Origin: GCA-002726655 sp046582185
GTDB lineage: Bacteria; Pseudomonadota; Gammaproteobacteria; Pseudomonadales; Azotimanducaceae
Length of the DNA: 64,000 nucleotides
NCBI GenBank assembly: GCA_046582185.1
Contig: JAYGEX010000035.1
Location: 1 to 64,000, forward strand
Reading direction: 5' to 3'
The position numbers and the translations under genes were made by a program. Each line of letters begins with the position of its first letter. The stretch's first letter is position 1. Below are positions 52,478-61,600 of the stretch, in pieces. Under the pieces are notes generated by a model, which saw only the letters and a program-made list of their open reading frames with translations, searched no databases and was not told where the DNA came from.

Positions 52478-52891
52478 ATGACCGCACTTGAAACACGCCT
52501 TGCCATTCAGGATGTTATGACACGCTATGCCGCTGGCGTAGACGACAGGGACATGGACCAATACCGCGCCTGTTTCGCTGATGATGTGCAGATCATCGGC
52601 TTTGGCGGTGATCCCTTAATTGGCGCCGATGATTGGGTTGAAGATGTCAGAGGCAAACTTGAAGCATTCGGCGCTACACAGCACATGCTGGGGCCACAAT
52701 TGGTAACTGTAGACGGTGACAAGGCATCTACCAGAACTGATGTGCAGGCCACGCACTATCTAAAGGAAAAACCAGATTCGATGTTAACCCTTTGGGCGAC
52801 TTACCTGACCGACTACCGCTGTATCTCTGGTGAATGGAAAATTGTGCGGCACGAGCTTGTGCGGCGCGGCACTCATATCACCAATCCATAA
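52478..52891 (+). CDS. SnoaL/NTF2-like fold protein, copy 4
   Basis: 137 residues: RLAIQDVMTRYAAGVDDRD, RACFADDVQIIGFGG, HMLGPQLVTVDGD, and YLTDYRCISGEWKIVRHEL (blocks read separately). It is divergent from RHO6 and followed by the exported VOC protein. As with the other three copies it is near a Rieske gene, suggesting a repeated functional pairing. Confidence 0.83.
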   Translation: MTALETRLAIQDVMTRYAAGVDDRDMDQYRACFADDVQIIGFGGDPLIGADDWVEDVRGKLEAFGATQHMLGPQLVTVDGDKASTRTDVQATHYLKEKPDSMLTLWATYLTDYRCISGEWKIVRHELVRRGTHITNP

Positions 52892-53041
52892 ACCCACGCA
52901 AGCACGATATTGGGATTACAAATCACCGGCAGTTCGATGCTACTATCTGTCATCGATTATTCAATAAGAATGGCAATGACAGAACCCACACTCGATCACT
53001 ATCCTGAATCTGCTTACGCTGGAAAAGTCAGGTTTTTCTTC

Positions 53042-54124
53042 ATGCCGATAAGAATATTATTACCCTTAATCCTGGCTTTGATTCTCATTTCGTTGCTTTA
53101 TTCCCCACTAAGCGTCGCGAACGCTGAAAAACAGGACCCTGTTGGTCTCGTTGGTCGTATCCACTTCAATACGCAAACCAGCGACTTTGACCGTGCCCGC
53201 GCTTTTTACAGGTTGTTGGGTTACAGTCAGGGCCGCAATAACTTCCCGAAAACTAATACCTATCAAATGGCGCGCTCATTGGGTATGTATGACCTGTGCA
53301 CCTACGAGATTGAACAGATCGAGGTCATGCAGAACCCAGGTATATTAGGACCAGCAAATATTGACCTGATCCAATTCAAAAAACCCTATAACCCGGCACC
53401 ACCCTACGCCGCCCCTAATCATTTAGGCATGGCATACGCGGCTTTCGAGACTACCAATCTGGATGCTGACTATGCGTATCTCGTCAGCCAGCGTGTGGAA
53501 TTTGTAACGCCGCCGTTTGGAGATGTCGGTAATCGCTTCGCTTTTTTTAAAGACCCTGACGGCGTGTTCTACAAGTTGATAGAGAATTCGAGTGCTGAGG
53601 CTTCCAAACCTTCGACTGACAGGCCAATTAACATTATCTCAATGCCTTACGTCGCAATCAACGTCAGTGACCTCGATACCGCTTTGGCGTTTTACAATGA
53701 TTTAGGTTATACCGATGTCGAGTTCTTTCAAGAGCATGGGACCCTCGCCGAAGCGCAGGCGTACGGACTGGACACTGCTTTTAGCCTCAAAGGTGCAGAC
53801 ATATCTTTGCCTGTTGGTGACAAACACCATTTGCGACTCACCCAGTGGCAGACACCCTTTGACCCGGAACTGCCTTATCCAGCCCCCATCAGCCATATCG
53901 GTATTGACCGCATCGCGCTCGCAGTTCACGATTTGGACCGCGCGGTAGAATATTTATCTGCACAAGGCGTGTCGTTTTTGTCTGAGGTTGCTCCTTGCTG
54001 CTCAGGGACAGGGGCAGATACCATCGGCATTATCAATGCCCTGGATCCTGACGGCACATTCATTGAGTTGGTGGGTCCGATTCAACCACGTCCGCTAAAA
54101 CCATTGCCGAAAGACTGCAAGTAG
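53042..54124 (+). CDS. Exported two-domain VOC (glyoxalase-fold) protein
   Basis: 360 residues from ATG 53042, giving a signal peptide (MPIRILLPLILALILISLL, then SVANA with cleavage after residue 28). Other in-frame starts at 52970 (MAMTEP) or 52910 would give a membrane-anchored form. The mature part has two VOC modules: first starting GRIHFNTQTSDFDRARAFY and ending FFKDPDGVFYKLIE, second starting MPYVAINVSDLDTALAFYN and ending NALDPDGTFIELVG. Export is rare for this fold. Confidence 0.83.
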   Translation: MPIRILLPLILALILISLLYSPLSVANAEKQDPVGLVGRIHFNTQTSDFDRARAFYRLLGYSQGRNNFPKTNTYQMARSLGMYDLCTYEIEQIEVMQNPGILGPANIDLIQFKKPYNPAPPYAAPNHLGMAYAAFETTNLDADYAYLVSQRVEFVTPPFGDVGNRFAFFKDPDGVFYKLIENSSAEASKPSTDRPINIISMPYVAINVSDLDTALAFYNDLGYTDVEFFQEHGTLAEAQAYGLDTAFSLKGADISLPVGDKHHLRLTQWQTPFDPELPYPAPISHIGIDRIALAVHDLDRAVEYLSAQGVSFLSEVAPCCSGTGADTIGIINALDPDGTFIELVGPIQPRPLKPLPKDCK

Positions 54125-54157
54125 AGTATTAACTGACCTGGCACGGCTTCAGGCTGG

Positions 54158-55306
54158 CTACACGACTTTACTGAAAATCAGGTTAAGGTGATGAAAACCC
54201 CTGAGTAAATGCGAAGGTACTCTTTCATCTGCAGCATCGGCTCGCTGCACTTTCTTGAACTTTCGTAGTAGACATCTCATGGCCATCTTGGCTTCTAGTC
54301 GGGCAAGTGGTGCTCCAATACAGAAGTGTATGCCGAAGCCAAAAGTATGATGGTGGTTTTTGGCTCGCGACAAGCTGAATTCGTTGGGGTTTTCATAGGC
54401 ACGAGCATCACGATTAGCTGACCCCATGACAACTTGAACGATATCACCGGGCTTAACCATGACGCCATGGTATTCAACCGCTTTAGTCGCCTGGCGCATC
54501 AGAAATTGAACCGGTCCGTCGAATCTCAAGGATTCTTCGATACCTCGGTCAATCAATTCAGGTTCAGCCGCCAGCTGTTCAAAAATATCTGGACGATCAG
54601 CGAGAATGTTCAGGAAATTGCCCAGTAAGTTGGTTGTTGTTTCGTTACCTGCAATCAACAAAAGTATGCAAAATCCTACTATATCAGCGTCAGCCAATTT
54701 CTCACCGTCAATTTCTGCATTGACAACAGCAGAGACCAGATCGTTACCGGAATTGGCCCGCCGGTCGGGTATCAACCCGGTAAAGAAGGCACCCATTTCC
54801 ATGATGTCCTGTTGCCTTTGTTCTAATGACGCGCCCGCCAAAGTTCCCGTCAGCGCATCAGACCAGCGTTTGAAGTCTTCGGCGCGGTCAGACGGAATTC
54901 CCATCATTTGCGATATCACCGCCACCGGTAGCGGCGTCGTAAGTAAACTCACTATATCTGCGGGTTTATCGGGCTCTATAGCGTCCACCAAATCTGTCGC
55001 GGTCTTTTCTACCTGCGCTTCAATTTCACGCAACATGCGCACGGTGAAAGCTTTGTTGACTAATCCGCGCAATTGCGTATGCCTTGGTGCATCATCCGTT
55101 AGCAAAGGTAGTGGACTTGACTCACCATTTTGTCCCATCGCCTTGGATGAATAATCTTTTGAGTTTTTCAGAATAGACCGGACATCATCATGTCGAGTCA
55201 AGACCCAAAAGCCTGTCGCCTCGTCTTTCCATATCGGTTTGTTTTCCCGCCAATCCTCATAATAGGGATAGGGGTCTTCTATTAGTTCCGGTATCGAAAA
55301 TTTCAT
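54158..55306 (-). CDS. Cytochrome P450, copy 3
   Basis: 382 residues, short soluble type. I-helix LIAGNETTTN, ExxR in EESLRFD, heme loop FGFGIHFCIG. N-terminus begins MKFSIPELIEDPYPYYEDWR, typical of actinobacterial-style P450s. Follows the flavin protein at 55364 by 57 bp, and both may be driven from operator copy 11 through the receptor remnant. Confidence 0.94.
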   Translation of the reverse strand: MKFSIPELIEDPYPYYEDWRENKPIWKDEATGFWVLTRHDDVRSILKNSKDYSSKAMGQNGESSPLPLLTDDAPRHTQLRGLVNKAFTVRMLREIEAQVEKTATDLVDAIEPDKPADIVSLLTTPLPVAVISQMMGIPSDRAEDFKRWSDALTGTLAGASLEQRQQDIMEMGAFFTGLIPDRRANSGNDLVSAVVNAEIDGEKLADADIVGFCILLLIAGNETTTNLLGNFLNILADRPDIFEQLAAEPELIDRGIEESLRFDGPVQFLMRQATKAVEYHGVMVKPGDIVQVVMGSANRDARAYENPNEFSLSRAKNHHHTFGFGIHFCIGAPLARLEAKMAMRCLLRKFKKVQRADAADERVPSHLLRGFHHLNLIFSKVV

Positions 55307-55363
55307 CAGAGGATCTTCCTCATTGCGTCGTATAGTGTATTTTATTGAAGCCCTTGGTGGTGC

Positions 55364-55813
55364 CTACCTCCACCATACCCTCTTATTAACAGAGCCAAAC
55401 ATTTCCGACAGTTCTACTCGGGTCGGCGTAATTCTCACCGGTAGAAAATTTGGGTCTTCAGGGCCAGTTGATCCAAATTGGGTGAGGTCGTAATCGATAG
55501 CATCCCAGGCATGCTTCTTTGTCGCTTCGTCCATTATCAATTCAGCCCTGCCCCTGACCATTACATGAATAAAGTCTGGCGGGGCCACCTGATACTGTAT
55601 ATCAACATTGAGATTCTCGCGTAGTTGATTGGCTTTAGGGGATGTTGGCCCTGTGGCAAACCAGAGCACGTCACCCTCCCATGTCGGATGAACAATTCTC
55701 ACTCGCGGCGCATCTCCGGCCACGGTGGCAATTGCGCACCAAACAGCTTTTTTACATGCTTTATCCACGTCGATAAAAAAGTCGTCTTTCTCTGAATCAC
55801 TCACTTTGGTCAT
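55364..55813 (-). CDS. Pyridoxamine-phosphate-oxidase-like split-barrel protein, copy 3
   Basis: 149 residues: KKAVWCAIATVAGDAPRVRIVHPTWEGDVLWFAT then YQVAPPDFIHVMVRGRAELI, ending RVELSEMFGSVN. Flavin- or F420-binding split barrel of the general-stress/PPOX type. It follows the receptor remnant by 30 bp and precedes P450 copy 3. Confidence 0.83.
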   Translation of the reverse strand: MTKVSDSEKDDFFIDVDKACKKAVWCAIATVAGDAPRVRIVHPTWEGDVLWFATGPTSPKANQLRENLNVDIQYQVAPPDFIHVMVRGRAELIMDEATKKHAWDAIDYDLTQFGSTGPEDPNFLPVRITPTRVELSEMFGSVNKRVWWR

Positions 55814-55843
55814 CGTTCACCCCTTGTGTGCTGTTTCTTTCAG

Positions 55844-56047
55844 TCAATGTCGTTGTAAATGTAGCATGATTCTATTTCCAGAGTCCTTGAGGACAACTTC
55901 TTCCATAAATCGTGAGGCGTTTTTGTTGTCATCTTGGGCGATCACCGGCGTTGAGGCTACTAGAGCCATAGCAGATCCGAACATAAGGGATGCGGTTATT
56001 CGCTTCAGCCATGGGGCGCCGAACTTAGAGTCAGCGTGGTGTTGCAT
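55844..56047 (-). pseudogene. Remnant of a TonB-dependent receptor N-terminus
   Basis: 67 codons from ATG 56047. A Sec signal (LKRITASLMFGSAMALVAST, cleavage near PVIAQ) is followed by a MEEVV segment that aligns with the TonB-box region AEDNTGLYIEEIVV of the receptor at 61962. The similarity ends at this TonB box, where an in-frame stop soon follows. Operator copy 11 lies 17 bp upstream, the same arrangement as operator copy 12 and the intact receptor. I read it as a truncated receptor; a genuine small exported protein is the alternative. Confidence 0.6.
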
Positions 56048-56064
56048 GTAATTCTCTGGAGTAA

Positions 56065-56088
56065 AAAACCGTCAGGCTTGATTGTAAT
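56065..56088. promoter_or_regulatory. Operator copy 11 of the 24-bp palindrome
   Basis: Left half AAAACCGTCA, right half TGATTGTAAT, spacer GGCT. It lies between the receptor remnant (17 bp) and carotenoid oxygenase copy 3 (78 bp), which are divergent. Confidence 0.75.
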
Positions 56089-56166
56089 ATAAAGAAGTTG
56101 TGTAATAGTCAAGTTAAGACTGCCAATAACAGAATAACGACGAACCTTTAGTGAGGGAAAATAAAC

Positions 56167-57483
56167 ATGAGCGAAGCAATTAGTGTTGAAAAGAAGCCGT
56201 TTTGGCTAACTGGAAATTTCGCCCCGGTGACAGAAGAAGTAACCGCAATGGAATTGAAAGTGACGGGCAGTATCCCCCCAGAGCTCAATGGCCGCTATTT
56301 ACGAAACGGCTCCAATCCCGCGCATGGTGATACGGCACACTGGTTTCTTGGTAATGGTATGATCCATGGTGTTGAGTTGGCGAACGGCAAGGCCAACTGG
56401 TACCGCAATCGATACGTTAAAACTCCGTTGCTGAGCGATGGTGACGATCCCATGCAGGCGCAGGAAGATCGCACCCGATCGTTGGCTAACACACATATTA
56501 TTGGTCATGCAGGAAAAATATTGGCGCTGGAAGAGGGCCATTGGCCATTTGAGTTGAGCAAAGACCTGGACACTGTCGGCGCGTTTAATTACGACGGTAA
56601 ACTGAGTGGTGGCATGACGGCGCATCCTAAGATTTGCCCCGAAACGGGCGAGCTGCTGTTTTTCTACTACAGCATGACGCCGCCGTATCTCACCTATTAT
56701 CGCGCTTCTGCAGATGGACAATTGTTGCAAAGTGAAGAGATTACGGTGAAAGGAGCGACTATGGTGCACGACTTTAATGTCACCCGAAATCACGTGATTT
56801 TCATGGACCTGCCGTTGGTGTGGAACTTTGAGAATTTCAGCGGTGGACTACCTATCTCCTGGAGTGATGACTACGGTGCTCGCCTGGGTGTGATGCCGAG
56901 GGATGGCACTAACAATGACATTACCTGGTATGACATTGACCCTTGTTACGTCTATCACCCGATGAATGCTTATGAGGATGGTGATAAGATTGTCATCGAC
57001 GTCAGCCGGCTTGCGCATTCAATGAAAGCTGGTGTCGCGGATGTCCCCCCCGTACTGTACCGCTGGACCATTGATCAGGGCACCGGCAAGGTTTCTGAGT
57101 CACAGTTGGACGACCGCGCGGTCGACTTTCCCAGAGTTCCAGACAGCCGCGTTGGCCTGCCTTATCGCTATGGTTACACCGCCGAGTTTGGTAGTAATGG
57201 ACCAACCGCTTCTTCTTACCTGAAGTACGATATGCAAACGGGTGAGTGTAAGGCGCACGAACTCAAGGGTAACAGGGCAGGGGGTGAACCCGTCTTTGTA
57301 CCGGCTGAAGGTGCGACCTCGGAGGATGATGGATATCTGCTCAGCTTTGTCTACGACCCAGTGGAAAACGTAAGTGAGTTAAGGATTGTTGATGCAAGTT
57401 CGATGGCAGCAGAACCTGTAGCCACCGTACAATTGCCGGTGCGGGTACCTGCTGGATTTCATGGTAATTGGATTGCTGATTGA
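56167..57483 (+). CDS. Carotenoid oxygenase family protein, copy 3
   Basis: 438 residues. Iron histidines in MTAHPKICPE, MVHDFNVT, YHPMNAYEDGD and C-terminal AGFHGNW. The usual WFDGDGM segment reads WFLGNGMIHG, with the two acidic residues lost, a departure that may alter substrate or structure. Related to copy 2 (34428). It stands alone, driven from operator copy 11. Confidence 0.9.
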   Translation: MSEAISVEKKPFWLTGNFAPVTEEVTAMELKVTGSIPPELNGRYLRNGSNPAHGDTAHWFLGNGMIHGVELANGKANWYRNRYVKTPLLSDGDDPMQAQEDRTRSLANTHIIGHAGKILALEEGHWPFELSKDLDTVGAFNYDGKLSGGMTAHPKICPETGELLFFYYSMTPPYLTYYRASADGQLLQSEEITVKGATMVHDFNVTRNHVIFMDLPLVWNFENFSGGLPISWSDDYGARLGVMPRDGTNNDITWYDIDPCYVYHPMNAYEDGDKIVIDVSRLAHSMKAGVADVPPVLYRWTIDQGTGKVSESQLDDRAVDFPRVPDSRVGLPYRYGYTAEFGSNGPTASSYLKYDMQTGECKAHELKGNRAGGEPVFVPAEGATSEDDGYLLSFVYDPVENVSELRIVDASSMAAEPVATVQLPVRVPAGFHGNWIAD

Positions 57484-57877
57484 AGCCAGTCTTGATGCTG
57501 AAACCGGAGTTAAGAACTATTTCTGTTTACGTTGTTCTTATACTTTTTTAACCTTCCTAAGTCTCAAATTTCCACTATGTCGTTTGGGTGTTACGAGTAA
57601 AATGAAATTCCACCAGAGTCAACACGTGTTAGAAGAGCCGTGTTGAGTAGTCGAACAGGCCTAAAGGCGACTAACGGCTCCTGGCCTGAGATGCTTCACG
57701 GTGTTGGGATTCCGAGTGCTCCACTGTCTGTCCGACTTCAAACTATTGTGCGTCGGGGACCCTAGGAAACGGTCCCATATAGAGATCGGTTATTAAACGT
57801 AGAGTATTCATTTCCAACCATTCGCACTGTGTAGTCGTGGATGAACTGGCGCTCTTGTATAACGTCGCTACGCGAGC
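57484..57877. other. 394-bp gap without a recognised gene
   Basis: Contains an 8-bp inverted repeat (TCAACACG at 57619-57626, CGTGTTGA at 57639-57646, loop of 12) without a following T-run, and no recognised coding frame. GC content looks mixed. Possibly intergenic remnant after an excision. Confidence 0.5.
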
Positions 57878-58867
57878 TCAACGTAAGCGGGGCAGAACCT
57901 TGTCAGCGATGTATTGCATACGCCGACTGCCGGATTCGTGCGATTCACCAGGGAATTGCGCCCAGAAGTGAATATCCGAGAGCATTGGGAAATCTGCTTT
58001 AAGTTGGGATAGTTTTTCCACTGCGGTGTCGGCGTCCCACAATTCATACAGGCCATTCTCAATGGCAGCAGTGGCATCTGGAAATAGTGGTGTTTCATCT
58101 GGAGGTCCAAAGGCACCCCAGGTGATGTACTCGTTAGATTGGTACAAAATGTGTTCACCCAAGCGGGCGGCTTCAGCTTCAGGATCTTCGGCGATTATCG
58201 CCCAACAGCCCAGCACTGCCTTGCCCTGTTCTGGGGTTTTACCATGCCTTGCAAGCGCCTCAGCATAAAGGTCGAGGCCTATGCCGCCGGTGCAGAGAAA
58301 ACCATCTCCGATGCGCGCTGCGCGATCAATCGCCGGTGCCGACATGCCGCCGACGAGAATATCCGGACGATGAACTGGTACAGGTGTGATGCGGAGGTCT
58401 CCGACACTGAAACGGCGACCTTCAAAATTTACTGGCTCGCCCGACCAGGCACGCCGGATAATTTCTATTCCTTCTTCCATCATTGAGGCTCGGTGCGAAA
58501 TCTTGCGGCCGAACTGGTCAAACTCAAGCTGTCGGTAGCCTATGCCGATGCCAAGATCAAAGCGGCCTCCCGTGATCAGTGATATCGTGGCCGCATCTTC
58601 TGCGAGCCGTACTGGATCGTGTAGCGGTAGCAACATCAGATTGGTGCCAATGCGCATTTTTGAGGTGGCGGCGCCGATGGCTCCGGCCAGTACCAGCGGC
58701 GAAGGCGTGTAGCCATCATCGCAGAAATGGTGTTCGGTAAGCCAGACCGAGTCGAAGCCAAGTTGTTCGCCATTGCTGATCTGCTCTAAGGTTTGCGAGT
58801 AGAAGGCTTCAGATGGCTGCTGCCAGGGCGCCGGATTACGGAAATCGTACCAGAGGCCATAATTCAT
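57878..58867 (-). CDS. LLM class flavin oxidoreductase, copy 3
   Basis: 329 residues; starts NYGLWYDFRNPAP and contains GFDSVWLTEHHFCDDGY, RIGTNLMLLPLHDPVRLAED, GRFDLGIGIGYRQLEFDQFG (as separate blocks) and PDILVGGMSAPAIDRAARI. The TEHH segment is typical of FMN-type luciferase-like monooxygenases, unlike copies 1 and 2. The ATG overlaps the hydrolase stop by 4 bp, so the two are coupled. Confidence 0.9.
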   Translation of the reverse strand: MNYGLWYDFRNPAPWQQPSEAFYSQTLEQISNGEQLGFDSVWLTEHHFCDDGYTPSPLVLAGAIGAATSKMRIGTNLMLLPLHDPVRLAEDAATISLITGGRFDLGIGIGYRQLEFDQFGRKISHRASMMEEGIEIIRRAWSGEPVNFEGRRFSVGDLRITPVPVHRPDILVGGMSAPAIDRAARIGDGFLCTGGIGLDLYAEALARHGKTPEQGKAVLGCWAIIAEDPEAEAARLGEHILYQSNEYITWGAFGPPDETPLFPDATAAIENGLYELWDADTAVEKLSQLKADFPMLSDIHFWAQFPGESHESGSRRMQYIADKVLPRLR

Positions 58868-59670
58868 AGTGCTTCCCCAACAAAATCAATCAGTGCTTCC
58901 AAATATCCTTCTCTCTCCTCAAGAAAAGGTGCGTGGCCAACACCGGGAAATTCTACAGCCCGGGCGCGTGGATGATGATCTGCCACCCAGCGGCAGATCG
59001 ACGGAGCGACAAAACCGTCCTCGCTGCCGAACAATGAAATGATCGGCAAATCCAGACGCAGCAATAGCTCGCGTTGATCGAGTTGTGCCAGTTCACCTAA
59101 TGTTGCCCCGGCCATTGGCGAGGCTTGCAGGAAAATTTGCCAGAACCAGTTTTCGATATTTGCGCCTACCTCACGGGCACATATCACCTGAGACAGTCCG
59201 TGCAGGAAATCCACGCGATTGTTCGCGTAGGCATCAAGCGTACCCGCCATGTCTTCTTCGGTGCCACCATAGGGAAAGTTGGGCTTCTGCACGTATACGG
59301 GCGTTGCGCCCCCGGTCAGTGCCAGCGCCTTGCAGACCGAGCCCAGGTTTCCCGCTGCTTGCACCGCCACCGCCCCACCGAGAGACCAGCCATTGAGCAC
59401 CACGGCGTGTAAGCCCAGGTGTCCGACTAAAGCGGTGACGTCAGTTGCGATGGCATCGATACTCAGATCATCAAAATCCTTGTCTGACTGTCCACATCCC
59501 CGGTGATCCAGCATCACGACCCGAAAACCTGCCTCACGTAGTGCGGGTAAAATAGGGTCCCAGGTACGCACGCTCATACCCCAACCGTGTATGAGTACCA
59601 GCGCTGAGTCCCCGGTGCCGTAATCTTCGTAATAGATGTGTTTACCGCACGCTGTTTGTAACTGGCTCAT
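58864..59670 (-). CDS. Alpha/beta hydrolase
   Basis: 268 residues from ATG 59670 (GTG 59673 is the codon before; AGGGGA upstream suits the ATG). Oxyanion segment LIHGWGMS, nucleophile elbow NGWSLGG near 92-98, an acidic residue in FGSEDGFVAP and His in GVGHAPFLEE. BioH-like esterase or C-C hydrolase. Together with the luciferase-like enzyme and the flavin monooxygenase upstream it suggests a ketone-to-ester-to-acid step. Confidence 0.88.
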   Translation of the reverse strand: MSQLQTACGKHIYYEDYGTGDSALVLIHGWGMSVRTWDPILPALREAGFRVVMLDHRGCGQSDKDFDDLSIDAIATDVTALVGHLGLHAVVLNGWSLGGAVAVQAAGNLGSVCKALALTGGATPVYVQKPNFPYGGTEEDMAGTLDAYANNRVDFLHGLSQVICAREVGANIENWFWQIFLQASPMAGATLGELAQLDQRELLLRLDLPIISLFGSEDGFVAPSICRWVADHHPRARAVEFPGVGHAPFLEEREGYLEALIDFVGEAL

Positions 59671-59818
59671 CACTTCCCCTCTGTTGTGTGTTCGCCGACC
59701 AGGACAGCCAGTCTATTAAGTACATACCTTTCGAGCCTTGCGGCGCGATAGCGTCATAAAAGTTGTTAGCCACTGTTCCCTATACCCTTATTAACATTTG
59801 ACCTCTCAAACTGCCCCT

Positions 59819-61450
59819 TTATAAAATCGCGCTACGTTCGAACATCACTTCTGGAAAACCATCGTCTGAGGATTCCTGTAGTTTGTCGTAGTACACGTTG
59901 GCGCCGCCGTAATAAATCAATACGCGTGCATTACGGTCCTCAAGGTTGGCGCCCATCATCCAGGAGTGAACCTTTTCGCCCTGAGCCATCAAAGTCTGAT
60001 TGTGGATTTCCGCGGTGTGTGCGACCCACTCATCCTCTGCGCTCTGTTTTGGATCGCAGATATTGTAGCCTTCGCTCTCCATCTTTTTGATGCAATTGGT
60101 GATGTACGCAATGTTTTGCTCAATAGAAGTAGGCAGGTTTGCAAAAGGCGCCTGGGGCCCTGTAATCATGAATAAGTTGGGGAAGCCTGCGACGAACACA
60201 CCCATGATGGAAGCAGACTCGGTCCGCCACTTATCCTTCAATAGGCAGCCTTCGCGGCCCCGAATTGACAGCGCTTCCTGGGCGCCTGTGTAGGCCTGGA
60301 AGCCCGTCGCCAGAACAATAATATCGAACTCATAAAGATCTTCTGTGGTGCGTATGCCAGTTTCAGTGATCTCGACAATGGGTTCGCGTTCATTGATATC
60401 AACCAGCTTGACGTTGTCGCGGTTGAAAGCTTCGTAATAACCGTGATCCAGAGGCGGCCGTTTGGCAAACAGGGGATATCCTTTTGGCGTCAGCATGTCT
60501 GCCACTTTAGGGTCAGTGACCTTTTCCCTGATTTTGCCAGAAATAAAGTCTGCGGCTGCCTTGTTGGAGTCAGGGTTGGTCAGCAGATCGTCGAAGGTTT
60601 CGAATACAAATCGAAAGCTACCTCGCGGCCAATGCTCTTCGAAAATGCGTTGCACTTCATCGGCTGGCGTATCGGCAAGATCGCGCCCAACAGGACTGTC
60701 GAAAGCCATGCCGAAAACGTGGTTGCGGCATTTGTCTATGATCTCGTCGTAGTTGTCTTTGATCTCTTTTTCCCATTCCGGGGTCATTGGTTTTTGCACG
60801 GCAGGCATCACGAAATTGGGCGTGCGTTGGAATACTGTGACCTGCGCGGATTTTTCGGCGACGACAGGCAGCATCTGCACGGTGGTCGCGCCACTACCGA
60901 TAATGCCGATCCGCTTACCCGCGTAATCCAGACCTTCCTGAGGCCAGCGCGCTGAATGAAAGCAAGGGCCGTTGAAGCTGCCCATGCCTTTGATGTTGGG
61001 GAAGACCGGTTGTGAGATCATTCCCATGGCGCTAATGAAATACTTGCAGGTGTATTCGTCACCGGCTGCAGTCTTGATTAACCAATGACCGCCGTCCTCC
61101 TGAAATTCTGCACTGACAATGTCTGTATTGAGTTGAATGTGAGGCCACATATCGCATTTGTCGGCGACAAAATGCATGTAGCGATGGGTTTCTTCCCAGC
61201 CTGGGTAGCGTTCGGACCAACTCCATTGCTGCAGAATCTCTTTGGAAAACGTGAGACAGTAATAGTAGCCCTCGCTATCGGTCGCCGCACCCGGGTAGCG
61301 ATTCCAGGTCCACGTGCCACCGATGTCGGAGGCTTTGTCGAACACCTTGATGGATAATCCTGCCTCACGAATATAGTGAATCAGTCCTAAACCGGCGAAG
61401 CCGGCACCCACGGCAATTACGTCATGGTCAGTTACATGTTGCGAAGCCAT
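59819..61450 (-). CDS. Baeyer-Villiger-type flavin monooxygenase
   Basis: 543 residues from ATG 61450 (AGGG 8 bases upstream; ATG 61465 has no site). FAD motif GAGFAGL near 17, NADP motif GSGATTV, and the BVMO fingerprint FNGPCFHSARWP (FxGxxxHxxxWP) in between. These enzymes insert oxygen next to a ketone to give an ester or lactone. The alpha/beta hydrolase downstream (58864) could then open the ester. No operator between it and the next gene. Confidence 0.92.
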   Translation of the reverse strand: MASQHVTDHDVIAVGAGFAGLGLIHYIREAGLSIKVFDKASDIGGTWTWNRYPGAATDSEGYYYCLTFSKEILQQWSWSERYPGWEETHRYMHFVADKCDMWPHIQLNTDIVSAEFQEDGGHWLIKTAAGDEYTCKYFISAMGMISQPVFPNIKGMGSFNGPCFHSARWPQEGLDYAGKRIGIIGSGATTVQMLPVVAEKSAQVTVFQRTPNFVMPAVQKPMTPEWEKEIKDNYDEIIDKCRNHVFGMAFDSPVGRDLADTPADEVQRIFEEHWPRGSFRFVFETFDDLLTNPDSNKAAADFISGKIREKVTDPKVADMLTPKGYPLFAKRPPLDHGYYEAFNRDNVKLVDINEREPIVEITETGIRTTEDLYEFDIIVLATGFQAYTGAQEALSIRGREGCLLKDKWRTESASIMGVFVAGFPNLFMITGPQAPFANLPTSIEQNIAYITNCIKKMESEGYNICDPKQSAEDEWVAHTAEIHNQTLMAQGEKVHSWMMGANLEDRNARVLIYYGGANVYYDKLQESSDDGFPEVMFERSAIL

Positions 61451-61600
61451 CACCTTTTCCCTCATATCGATCTATTCAAAGAAGCTAAGATCTCGCGTTT
61501 CTGATAAATATTCAAGTCCAGTAGACAGATAAGGATGATTAATTTCATTGAGTGGAGTGGTAATCCCCCCATTAATAATGCTTCTCAAAAGTAGAAAATA

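Noticed and set aside
54606..55154. 182-codon + frame antisense to P450 copy 3
   Set aside because: The minus-strand P450 has heme, ExxR and I-helix motifs; this frame has none.
57619..57646. Hairpin downstream of carotenoid oxygenase copy 3 as a terminator
   Set aside because: The stem is 8 bp with a 12-base loop and no T-run, more than 130 bp after the stop codon.
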